Origin: Darksidea phi
Lineage: Eukaryota > Ascomycota > Dothideomycetes > Pleosporales > Lentitheciaceae
Direction: 5' to 3'
NCBI GenBank assembly: GCA_030770425.1
Contig: JASJFT010000064.1
Coordinates: 1-64,000 of the forward strand
Length of the DNA: 64,000 nt
The translations under genes and the position numbers were made by a program. Shown piece after piece: positions 54,919 to 64,000 of this stretch. Positions within the stretch are counted from its first letter, which is position 1; the number at the start of each line of letters is the position of its first letter. Below the pieces are notes generated by a model. The model was not told the DNA's origin. It did not search any database and saw only the letters and a program-made list of their open reading frames with translations.

Positions 54919-57544
54919 CTACCGGCTCTCTCGCCTCTGCTCTCCAGGCGGCAGTCCTGGGACTATAACTTTGAAAGGCATTTCCCTATGCTGTACAGCC
55001 TGGCCCTGCACTATGGGCGGATACGGACTGATATGTGGCGGTGGTGCGGGCGCCAAAGGAGGCGGTCCGTTGCTTTTCGGCCTTGGAGCTGTGCGAGGCC
55101 CGTATGGACTAGGATATGATTGTGGGACTTGAGGCGGTAATGGTGCTGGAGCGAGGGCGCGGCCTGAACCTGGGCCTTGAGATGCGTTTGGATTTGGATT
55201 TGGAGCAAGACTAGATGAATGTGGCGGTAGTGGTGTAGGTGCTGTTGGGACTGCTGTAAGAGGCGATGGAGCTATCATCACGGGCGGCGGCGGCGGCGGC
55301 GGCGGTGGTGGTGGTTGTGGTGGTGGCGGGTAGGCTATTGGGGCGTAGGCGTTGTTCGGTGAGGGTGCGGAGAAGGGTGGTGGTGGTGGTGGTGGAGGTG
55401 GGGGCGGAGCCTGATACTGCACCGGATAGGGATCTTGAGGAGCGGGTTGTGGGGCTGGCTCAGCATGGGATGTCGATGGGCGATGCTGTATTTCTGGAGG
55501 GGGTTTCGATGCCAATGTTCCTGCTGATGCTCTGCCGCCTTTTCGTCCTGTCGATGAGGTTGATCTAGATATAGATATAGGTGGCTTAGCAGGAGTCCCA
55601 ATCTTTTCTTCTAGTTCTTTTTGCCGGGCTTTTCGCTCTGCCCACCAGATAGTCATTGATTGACTGCGCTTCTCGCTTTTGACCCGCGGTTTCTTCCTCG
55701 ACCCTGAGGCTGAATTTGCCGCAGACTCATCCACATAGGAGGCACTGTACTGACTTAGGGGAGTAGTGTTCATGTAGGTCTCGGGGGTTTGCGCCTTCAC
55801 CGATCGCGCGAGACTGTCAGGTTCTGAAGGACCTGGAGGTTGTGGCGTTGCTTGAAAGACGGTTTCGGTAGAGTGTGGACCAATGACTGGTGGCGTGAGA
55901 TTTGCTCCCATGGGCGGATCCACGGTGAACTGGATTTGTCCCTCACTCAAGGACTGGAGAGCAGATGGCGGGGCATTCGACGCATGTGCGGATGGAACCG
56001 GGGCCTCTTCCTCGTGTATTCTCTTACGGGGTCCTTTCTTCATACCATAATCACTGCGTCGGTTTGCGTTCTTACTCCCGGCAGGCCGTCCGCGCTTATG
56101 ACCGCGCACTTGGTAGTCATCAGCATCGACTGAATTCGCCTTAGATGACCCTTCGTCACCTGAACTTGTCACTGTTGATTCCTCACGCATTTCTTGAATA
56201 CGTTGGTGAAGAAGTGCATTCGCAGCCGCTTTCCCTCGCCTGCCGCGTCCATCTGGTTCTGGAGTTTGGGATGCGGCTGGCTGTGCATACTTGCTGACGC
56301 CCTTCTTTCGGGCGCCTCCCCATCCATTATGCTTCTTCGGCGTGTTGGTGCCGGTGCCGGTACCCTGGTCACTCCCTTCGAATCGACGTGTGGCTCGACG
56401 CTGTCGCTTGGCACGCCGTCCTTCGTCTTCGTCCTCCTCTTCCTCACTAGGGGCAGCGGAGTCAAGCATGTCACGAGTACGGCGTTGACGCAGTTCCCTA
56501 CCGTTGGTCTTCTCGTGGCCTGGTCGCTGAGTGAACGGATCCTGCATGCCTGGCGGCTTCTTCGGATCGTAAGCGTACCCGTACAGATCCGCTTCTTTCA
56601 TGTCTTCGAATGTCACTGGATTGATTGGAATGCGACCACCGTTGCAAGGCTTCTTCGGCGGGTGTGCATGCGGTGCGGTCTGGACTGTTAGCGCAAGCAG
56701 CACGAACATGCAATCAGAGACGTACCCTTGCATCCAACATTAGATATTCATCCTGCCAAGCTTTAAGGATATGCTGTGTGTTTTCGGCGAGCGCATAAAG
56801 GTTCTCTGTACTCCGCTGAGAGAGAGGAAATTTGGTCAGTGAAGCGACGATAGCTCCTACGTCCGTCATAGGCTTGAACCGCGTCTTGAGGAGAAAGTCT
56901 GCTCGATCCTCGCACTCGGCTTCAATGGGCAATGGTTGATCCTCAAGCCAAGGATCTGGGAGGTCGGAGTCGGAAAGCACATCATCCTCCGGACTGAGCA
57001 GCTTGGGCACGGCTATCTCAGCGGGTGTAGATGCCCCGTCCAAGGGTGTATTCGATGCTGAATCTTTAGGGAGGGAGATTTTCGGGATAGCAACAGGCAC
57101 AGGGAACTTCATCGATGGGTCGTTGTAGGCTTGCACAAGCTCTGCCGGCGGTGAGCCTGGCGGCGTAGTAGACGTGGATAATCCAGCACGAGAATTCTCC
57201 ACCGACTCAGCATCACTCTTCTCGTCTTCTTCGGTTTTGGACTGCTCGTCGGTAGAAGTGACTTCCTCTTCCGATTCGGGCGATTCCTTGGCATCGGCCA
57301 TGGGCGAGTTCTGATTGGACGGCTCCTCGTCGTCCGCTTCTGTAAGTGGAAACATGGGTGCAGCATTGCGAGATAGTCGCGTTCGCAATGGAGAGATAGT
57401 TCGCGCAAGGCCTCCTCTGCCTCTACCTCCTCGGCTTCCCCTACCCCGTCCACCTCGGCCGCGGCCGCCCCGGCTGCCTCGACCACCGCGGCCACGACCC
57501 CTTGGTGCGGGATGAGAGGGCACGGGAACATCGCTCTCATCAGA

Positions 57545-57579
<35 letters not shown>

Positions 57580-57994
57580 TGCTGTCGTCGTCGTCTTCGT
57601 CTTCGTCGTCGTCGTCTGGTTGCGCAAACAGGGTGCTTAGTTTTGGTCTTCCTTTCTTTGGTTGTCTGAGTAGTTCGCGCTCCTCGAGGCTGTCGAAGAA
57701 TTCTGGCGACAGACCAAAGACCATGAGCAGCGGCTTCTCGTACGAGGCGTAGACATCCACAGCAGAATCGAGGTGCGCATAGTTGGAAATATTGGAAGCA
57801 GACCGGGTAGCCTTCCTGGTGAAGGGCGCATTGCCGCTGTCCTTGGACGTGACCTTTGGTGATGCAATGTCAGGCTTGTGTGCTTTTGCAGCTGACTTGG
57901 AGGCCCGTCCAGAACGGGTTCGCATAGGCGGCTCCTCCTGTTGCGTGTTTCGCCGTTGCGACGAGCGCGCGGGCAGAGTTCTGGGGCCTGGCAT
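54919..57994 (-). CDS. Large low-complexity nuclear-type protein
   Basis: Exons 57994-56726 and 56679-54919 (46 bp intron) give 1,009 residues. Charged and disordered blocks dominate: an acidic run (DDDDEDEDDDDSS), a poly-Ser run coded by a CTG/CAG microsatellite (57546-57590), Gly-Arg repeats (RGRGRGGRGSRGG, RGG-box-like), two poly-Pro runs (11-12 residues) and bipartite basic segments (RRAKRQRRATRR, KKGPRKR; GHKRGRPAGSK is AT-hook-like). Around the exon junction a conserved core reads LYALAENTQHILKAWQDEYLMLDAR then NPVTFEDMKEADLYGYAYDPKKPPG. This suggests chromatin or RNA association. I cannot name the family. Confidence 0.8.
57546..57615. repeat. CTG/TCG trinucleotide microsatellite in coding sequence
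   Basis: A run of CTG (one TTG interruption) followed by TCG and CGT units. In the minus-strand gene it codes poly-Ser and then poly-Asp/Glu. Likely to vary in length between strains. Confidence 0.9.
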
Positions 57995-58518
57995 TGCAAG
58001 AGAGACTGTTCAAGATGCAGGGGGGGACGCAGACTGGAATTGTTCAGTCGAGAGGATACTGTATGTCAGTCCACGAGACGTAGCGTGGATCGCAAGCCGT
58101 CAGGGTGACAGGCGCATGCAGCCACAAATGGAGAGAATGAAAAGCGCACGCCGGCGCACAAGAAGGCGCAAAAATACTCAGGATGGCGACATGCAAGGTG
58201 CCTCGAGCAGCAAGAGAAGGGATTCAAACAGGTCCGAGGGATGTTGATGTGGTGATCTTTGTCTTGCAGTGCTGGTGGCTGATGGAGCAAATGCAACCTT
58301 GCGCGAGACTAGACTTGGCGTCCGTCGCTTCGGCCAATCAGCGGCCGCGCGCTAAATGACTGGGCATCCGCGAGCTGCAGCTTCCAGTGCCCGTGTAGCC
58401 ACCGCACTGGAGTACAGGAGCACAAGAGCACAAGAGCCTCGCCTACAAGCCTACGACAAGTGCTGGATGCTCCCTTTGCATTGTCCTACCGGCACCACCT
58501 GCTGCTGAATCCTCGAAC
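57995..58518. promoter_or_regulatory. Divergent promoter of the low-complexity gene and MTC1 homologue
   Basis: 524 bp between start codons with no gene. An open frame overlapping it (57783-58247, plus) is antisense to the first gene and has no motif. Confidence 0.45.
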
Positions 58519-60111
58519 ATGGCCCCCAAGACGGTAGAGGAGCAGCTTGCAGAGCTCGAAATCGAGGCCGAAGCATCAGCGCCCCCCCCGCCGAAGAGCT
58601 CCAAGACGGCCAAAGCCGCCAAAGCTGCACGACCAAGCTCCGACAAGGAGACGGACGCTCTCAAGGAACTCGAGGAGCTCGAGGCGCTCGAGAAGTTCCA
58701 ACGGCCAGAAGTGCCCCGCCCGGCCAGTCGCCCCAATACCCCGAAGCTGTCGTCGTCATCCACCACGTCCAGCAACCCACGACGGACCGGCGTCGTGACG
58801 CCCTCGTCAAGTGGCTCCACGCGCACGAGCGAGGAGAAAGCCCAGCCGCCGCGCAAGTCGGGCGAGAGCGCCACGTCTTTCCACCAGAGCTTCGCGCCGA
58901 CCGAAGAGGAGCCCGCGAAGCCCGCGTCGGAGCCAGAGCCCAAAGCACAGGTGCAGTCGGCCGGCTCGTGGTGGGGCGGCCTGCTGTCTACGGCGACCGC
59001 GACCGCCGACGCTGCCAGAAAGCGAGCCGAGGCGGCCTACCAAGAGATACAGAAGAACGAAGAGGCGAAGCGATGGGCGGAGCAGGTGCGCGGCAATGTG
59101 GGCGCGCTTCGTGGCATTGGTATGCTCTACATTGGACAGTTGCGACGTCACTTCTAACACCATGCAGGCGACGAACTCCAGAAACGTGCCATGCCCACCT
59201 TCAGCAACATCCTCCACACGCTCGCCCCGCCCATCTCGCAGCATGAGCGACTGCAGATCCACATCACCCACGACCTCATCGGCTACCCTTCGCTCGACCC
59301 CATCATCTACCAGACCTTCTCGCAGGTCATGTCACAAGTCGAGGGCGGCGACCTGCTCGTCATTCAGCGAGGGTCAGAATCCACACATCGCCGAGCATCG
59401 CTAGACGGCTACAGAGGAGGCGGAGGCGGGTGGAACGATGGCCCATGGTGGCGTCACACAGAGAAGCGCGACCTGAGCGTGGTCAAAGGGCTCGGAGAAG
59501 GAACGAAGCTTGCTAGGGTGAGCGCTGAGACATATGCGCACGAGTTCTTCACGACAAGAGGGGGCATTGAGGAGGCAGCCAAGCAGGCCACCGAGGTTCT
59601 AAGCGAGACCAACCCCGTCCGCAGCAGCGACATCTTCCTCGCCATCCAGGCCATCGGGTACAGCCAGCCAGAAGATCTCTTTGCTTCCTCGGCGTCGTTG
59701 GAGGAGAAGGAGGGCGGGGTTGAAGAGCACAAGGACACGGATGAGCTGGTCACGTTTGCCGTCTACCTCCACGACCCTGTTCACGGTATCAGCTATAAGG
59801 CGCTCAGCCAGTCATTCCCAGCGAAGTGGGTCGAATGGCTCGACGCTCCTGCGCCGACGGAGGCTGCAGGCGAAGAGGAGGTGCAGCTCCCTGGGGAGAT
59901 TCAGCAAATCATCCAAGAGGGTGGCGTTGATCCTCGCGAATGGGTCGCCGAGTGGATGGAGGGGGCGATCAATCTGAGCGTCGGCATTGTGGCACAGCGC
60001 TATGTTGCGCGCAGAATGGGTGTTGGTGAGGGAGGCATCGGCCGAGGCAAGGCACGCGAGGCGGTAGTAGAAGCTGGCGGGGGCGAAGCCGCCCGTGCGG
60101 GTATCCTTTGA
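58519..60111 (+). CDS. mtc1: Maintenance of telomere capping protein 1 (MTC1) homologue
   Basis: Exons 58519-59119 and 59168-60111 (48 bp intron) give 514 residues. The disordered N-terminus (Glu/Ser/Pro-rich, ELEELEALEKFQRPE) is followed by the family core: SWWGGLLSTATATADAARKRAEAAYQEIQKNEEAKRWAEQVRGNVGALRGIGDEL, PTFSNILHTLAPPISQHERLQIHITHDLIGYPSLDP (residues ~150-260), then VVIQRG-like, DIFLAIQAIGY and AVYLHDPVHGISYKALSQSFP. The yeast homologue was found by genetic interaction with telomere capping; the protein is also linked to vesicle trafficking. The biochemical role is not settled. Confidence 0.85.
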
Positions 60112-60440
60112 GAGAATATTCTTGCATGGTGTTTCGGAGTAACTTGTCCATCTATATATTCCTCCATCCACGACTTGTGGCGCTGGTTTGCTATTGATAT
60201 CATTATTGCCAGGTACCCAGCTCCCAGCGGTCCCTCTTCACTTGGGGCTACTCTGCTTCACGCAGGTAACTCTCTGACTGTCTTCTGTGGCCTTCCAGAA
60301 TGCGAACCCGCCCGATTTTCCGTAGCCGTGCGCGGCAACCTTTTCAGGCTTGTTCACACGTTAAGCTCCCCATCCCACTCCATTGCCAACGTGGTAATCA
60401 GGTCCGCGTACTCGGACTCTTGCACAGCACGTTCAATATC
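60112..60440. other. Intergenic between convergent genes
   Basis: 3' flanks of the MTC1 homologue and the DUF2462-like gene. Nothing further was seen. Confidence 0.6.
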
Positions 60441-60752
60441 TCACGTGCCCCTCGCACTCCCCTTCGCAACCCCCTCTTTGCCTTCCTTCTTCCCGCCCCT
60501 CAGCATCTCCAAGTGCCCCGCCTTGGATGCAAGTAACTTCTCCGTCTTCCCAATCAAGCCGGCCGTGTGCTTCTTCTTGACCTTGGATTGCGAAATGAGG
60601 GAGGCTTTCTTCGGTTTTATGACGCGGGAGCCGCGTTTGGGAAGGTTGGTGGGCCTGGGTGTGTCAGTGGGCAGAGCGGTAAGGCGGGATGCGCGCAAGG
60701 CTCACTTTTTCGCGGTGGGTTTTGCCGACTTTTTCACGGCGCCTTGGGCCAT
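60441..60752 (-). CDS. Small basic DUF2462-like protein
   Basis: Exons 60752-60706 and 60654-60441 (51 bp intron) give 86 residues. MAQGAVKKSAKPTAKK leads into PTNLPKRGSRVIKPKKASLISQSKVKKKHTAGLIGKTEKLLASKAGHLEML and a Lys/Gly tail. This is the pattern of the eukaryotic family that includes the Leydig cell tumour 10 kDa protein: very basic, usually nucleolar. The molecular role is unknown. Confidence 0.85.
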
Positions 60753-60848
60753 TGGAGAGATGTTGGTAGGTTGTGGGTAGGAGTGCGCCTGAGATCGGTG
60801 CGGGAACAAAAAAGTTCGCGCACGACATCTGGATGCGGTGGGACTAGG

Positions 60849-61266
60849 TTAGTTCTTGGCAACCGGTATATCAGATGACTTCACGTCCAGTCCATCCTCA
60901 GCACACTTCGGCTTGTCGACATCCTCCAGTTGTTCTTGCTGCTCAACTCGCCCGTCTTCTTTGCCCCGGCTCTTGATCTGCAATTCATCATGCAAGACAG
61001 ACGTCGGAGGAAACGGTTCGCCATGTTTGGCCGTTGCGTACGTTGTAGGTACCTCCGCGAACTAGTGCCATGTGGGCCAGCCCTCATTTAGCCTTTTCAT
61101 CCACCTCTACTTCCCCATCGATCTGATTCACATGAACAACGTTCAAGAGCTCGTACAACACAGCGAGGCTCCTTGCGGTATCACGCATCGCCGGAACAAT
61201 TTGCTCGCCATCCGATGTACCTGCAGACGGCCTGTGCAATCCCCAAACAAACCGCGTCGTATTCAT
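60849..61266 (-). CDS. Tentative two-exon small hypothetical protein
   Basis: Exon 61266-61105 (MNTTRFVWG...) and exon 61052-60849 join across a 52 bp GT..AG gap at a codon boundary to 121 residues ending in PVAKN. The first exon has a helix-like stretch (ARSLAVLYELLNVVHVNQIDGEVEV) and the second is charged (IKSRGKEDGRVEQQEQLEDVDKPK). The good splice fit is the main evidence. A further upstream exon is possible. No family is recognised. Confidence 0.4.
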
Positions 61267-61571
61267 ATACCACGCAACTATACTATATGACGAGGAAAAC
61301 TCCCAGCGCCACGGCCAAGGGCCTAGCTAGACATCTTCCAGAACGCTGCACCGAACGTGGAGAAAACACTAATTTATCCATACAATACCCGGCATCGTCA
61401 TCTTAGCCCGCTGCTTGGCGCAGTGTAGTTCCTGGATTTGGGGATCTCCCTAGAGGGCTGGATGAGTTATTAGGGCGATACCTGCTTTTTTATATACCTT
61501 GTGTTGCCCATGCTGTATTGAAAGGTGAGGCACTCTGCATTTGCTAAAGTGAATCAACGTCGTCGTCCGTT
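61267..61571. other. Intergenic, promoter of GH115 gene
   Basis: 305 bp. No gene; the core promoter of the following gene is presumed near 61480-61560. Confidence 0.5.
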
Positions 61572-64000
61572 ATGGAGCTGTTCTCAAGAGCTCTTCTGAG
61601 CTTCCTTTCCTTGTTCATTTGCTTCACAACTGTTGCCTCATTGTCCCAGGATCGCAAGGCAACAATAGACTTCAAGCCTGGAAATGGGAGCTATCTCCTT
61701 GCTACGCGCAGCTCCGCCGTCAATCTGGTCCTCGATGCCGCGGATTGGCCGGGTGTTTTGCGCGCCGCAAATGATCTCGCAGTCGACTTTGGACGCGTTA
61801 CTGGGGTCAATGGCACGTTGACCGCTGTTGGTAGCGGTACCGCCAACGCATCGGTCATTTTCAATGTCACTGGCATCCCCCAGGACTGGAGCGTAGGGAA
61901 GGCTAGAAACAGAACGTTAGAAGGAAGCGCAAAGGGCAAAGGCACAATTATTGCAGGCACCATTGGCAACTCCAGCTTCATCGATGCATTAATCAAGAGC
62001 GGGAAGCTTGATGTGAGCAGTATTGAGGGCAAGTGGGAAGCATATGTCAGTACTCTGGTCAAGAATCCGACGAATGGGACAGATGAGGCACTCGTCATTG
62101 CCGGTAAGCTTTTACTGACTTGAGGAACTTGCAAGCAACTGATCATTGTTAGGTAGCGACAAGCGCGGCACTATCTATGGCCTTTACGATATCTCAGAGC
62201 AGATCGGTGTATCTCCATGGTATTGGTTTGCTGATGTCCCACCCAAATCTCGCACCACCATCTACGCGCTTCGAAGCGCGAAGTCGCAAAAGTCCCCTAC
62301 CGTCAAATACCGCGGCTTCTTCATCAACGATGAAGCTCCCGCCTTGACTGGGTGGGCAAACTCCAAATACCCCAAATCGGCATACGGTTGTGCATTTGGG
62401 GCGGAGTTCTACTCGCATGTGTTTGAGCTTCTGCTCCGAAATAGGGCCAACTACCTCTGGCCTGCAATGTGGAATGGCATGTTCAATGTGGACGACCCGC
62501 GCAGTCAGCCCCTTGCCGACGGATACGGTATCGTGATGGGCAGCTCGCACACGGAGCCCATGGTTCGTGCAACTCAAGAATGGTCCAAGGTAGCCAAAGG
62601 CAGTGAGTCCGGCTGGCAATGGGCGACTAACAACGCTACGCTGTATGACTACTTCATGGAAGGGGCACAGCGTGCAAAGCCCTACGAAAATGTCGTCACT
62701 GTCGGTATGCGTGGGTATCACGACACTGCCATGTCATCGGATGTGCAGACTAGCGTGTTGGAAGCGGTTGTTGACGCACAGCAAGATATCATGAATAAGG
62801 TTTGGGGTGATGCAAGCAAGGTACCTCAAATGTGGTGTCTGTACAAGGAGGTGCAAGACTACTTTGAGGCGGGTATGAAAGTCCCGGATTATGTCACTCT
62901 ACTTTGGACAGAAGACAATTGGCAAAATATCCGCAGGCTACCCGTAGGCGATGAGAAGAAGCGGTCTGGTGGAGCCGGGGTCTACTATGTAAGTTGGCAA
63001 TATTGCATAATGAACAATCAGCTAACGTGTTCACCTAGCACTTCGACTATGTTGGGGACTCGCGAAACTACAAGTGGATCAACACTATTCAACTCCAAAA
63101 GACATACGAGCAGATGTCCCTTGCCCGTGCCCGCGAGGCTGACCGGCTCTGGGTCGTCAATGTCGGCGACATCAAGCCCTACGAAATCCCCATCAGCCAC
63201 TGGTTTGACATCGCATACGACATGGACGCGTACGACGAGAAATCTGTGCCTAAGTGGATCGAAGGCTGGGCTACTCGCAACTTTGGCCAGCGCCATGCGA
63301 AGACCATCTCTGACATCATGGATAAGTACGGATTCCTCGCAAATATGAGGAAATACGAGTGGGTCGAGCCGAGCAGCTACAGTATCATCAACTACGAGGA
63401 AGCCGACCACTTGCTTGCGCAGTGGGAAGAGATCGGCGATCAGGCGCAAGAAGTCTACGATGATCTGCCTGATGCCCAGCAAGGCGCTTTTTATGAAATG
63501 ATTCTGCACCCCGTGCTTGCAGGCGGCAACTTTGTCGCGGTCCAGGTCGCAGGTGCCCGTAATCAGATCTATTCCGGCCAAGGACGCAACAGTGCAAACA
63601 GGTGGATGGACACAGTGATCGAACTCATGGGAACTGATCATGAGCTCACGCAAAAGTACCACAAGCTCTTTAACGGCAAGTGGAATCACATGATGGACCA
63701 GACCCACCTTGGCTACCAAGGCTACTGGTAAGTTCTTATCGTGCATTTTCCTGCCCATGCCACTCCATACTAATTGCCATGCAGGCAACAGCCCATGCGC
63801 CAAAGCACGCCCTTCCTCCGTTGGGTTCAAACATCCGAACGTGCCCTCAGCGGTGACATGGGCGTTACAGTTGAAGGCAGCAACGCCACCGTCCCCGGCG
63901 ATGACATTTGGCACGCCAACAGTGGAAACCAACTTGACCTTCCAGGCATGACCCCTTTCACCCCCAAACGCTGGATAGACATCTTCTCCGTCGGCACGCA
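61572..64000 (+). CDS. Secreted GH115 xylan alpha-1,2-glucuronidase, partial at window end
   Basis: Exons 61572-62103, 62153-62988, 63039-63727 and 63785 onward, cut by the window edge after about 757 residues (full family length about 950-1,000). A signal peptide (LLSFLSLFICFTTVASL) is followed by the N-terminal alpha/beta domain, then the catalytic barrel with YRGFFINDEAPALTGWA, NYLWPAMWNGMFNVDDP, GYGIVMGSSHTEPM, VTVGMRGYHDTAMS and LLWTEDNWQNIRRLP. A helical C-terminal region (AREADRLWVVNVGDIKPYEIPISHWFDIAYD) comes next. GH115 enzymes remove glucuronic acid or its 4-O-methyl form from xylan. Many Asn-X-Ser/Thr sites fit secretion. Confidence 0.92.

Noticed and set aside
54447..55119. Long plus-strand frames (142 and 178 codons)
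   Set aside because: Antisense to the 3' end of the low-complexity gene and without motifs; shadow frames of biased sequence.
55270..55410. GGC/GGT repeats as a CRISPR-like or regulatory array
   Set aside because: They are coding repeats for poly-Pro in the 1,009-residue gene.

Overview
The window reads as nuclear DNA of a filamentous ascomycete (Pezizomycotina, plausibly Dothideomycetes). Genes carry short 46-97 bp introns with GT..AG borders, there are Zn(II)2Cys6 regulators, secreted plant-cell-wall enzymes, an NLR-type gene with a hydrolase-like N-terminus, and transposons with the C-to-T (CpA to TpA) signature of repeat-induced point mutation (RIP). Exon borders were derived by hand from splice sites, reading-frame phase and family motifs.

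Layout. 1-2.5 kb: 5' part of a Ty3/gypsy-type retrotransposon on the minus strand (LTR-like region, gag), running off the left edge. 2.5-9.55 kb: AT-rich, gene-free RIP block holding a ruined Ty3/gypsy element whose zinc knuckle, protease, reverse transcriptase, RNase H and integrase C-terminus can still be read on the minus strand. 10.3-14.6 kb: a divergent pair, a zinc polyol dehydrogenase (-) and a dihydroxyacetone-synthase-type transketolase (+). 14.7-22.5 kb: a gene graveyard with two convergent Zn-cluster regulator pseudogenes, an aldo/keto reductase (xylose-reductase-like) pseudogene, a glutamate synthase fragment and two copies of a dispersed repeat. The dehydrogenase, transketolase, regulators and reductase together look like a pentose/polyol catabolic cluster that has half decayed.

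22.5-25.8 kb: two tandem related genes, one with a RING-H2 domain. 27.1-32.4 kb: a six-exon hydrolase/NB-ARC/TPR gene (NLR type) on the minus strand, cut by a 1,329 bp RIP-mutated Tc1/mariner element between TA duplications; subtracting the element leaves one continuous 1,202-codon frame. 33.3-34.3 kb: another RING-like gene, probably frameshifted. 34.4-39.1 kb: a conserved membrane-anchored protein, a three-exon 109-residue protein and a 957-residue amidohydrolase.

40.8-43 kb: secreted intradiol dioxygenase-like protein and a GNAT acetyltransferase. 43.7-52.6 kb: GH31 glycosidase and a divergently transcribed MFS transporter with a GC-AG intron, then a Zn-cluster regulator with a 16 bp exon and an amino acid permease, an arrangement suggestive of a small nutrient-uptake cluster. 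53-61.3 kb: small uncertain genes, a large low-complexity nuclear-type protein, an MTC1 homologue, a DUF2462-like small basic protein and a tentative two-exon gene. 61.6-64 kb: secreted GH115 alpha-glucuronidase, cut by the right edge. GH115, GH31 and the polyol/pentose genes point to a life on plant hemicellulose. No tRNA, rRNA or CRISPR was recognised.
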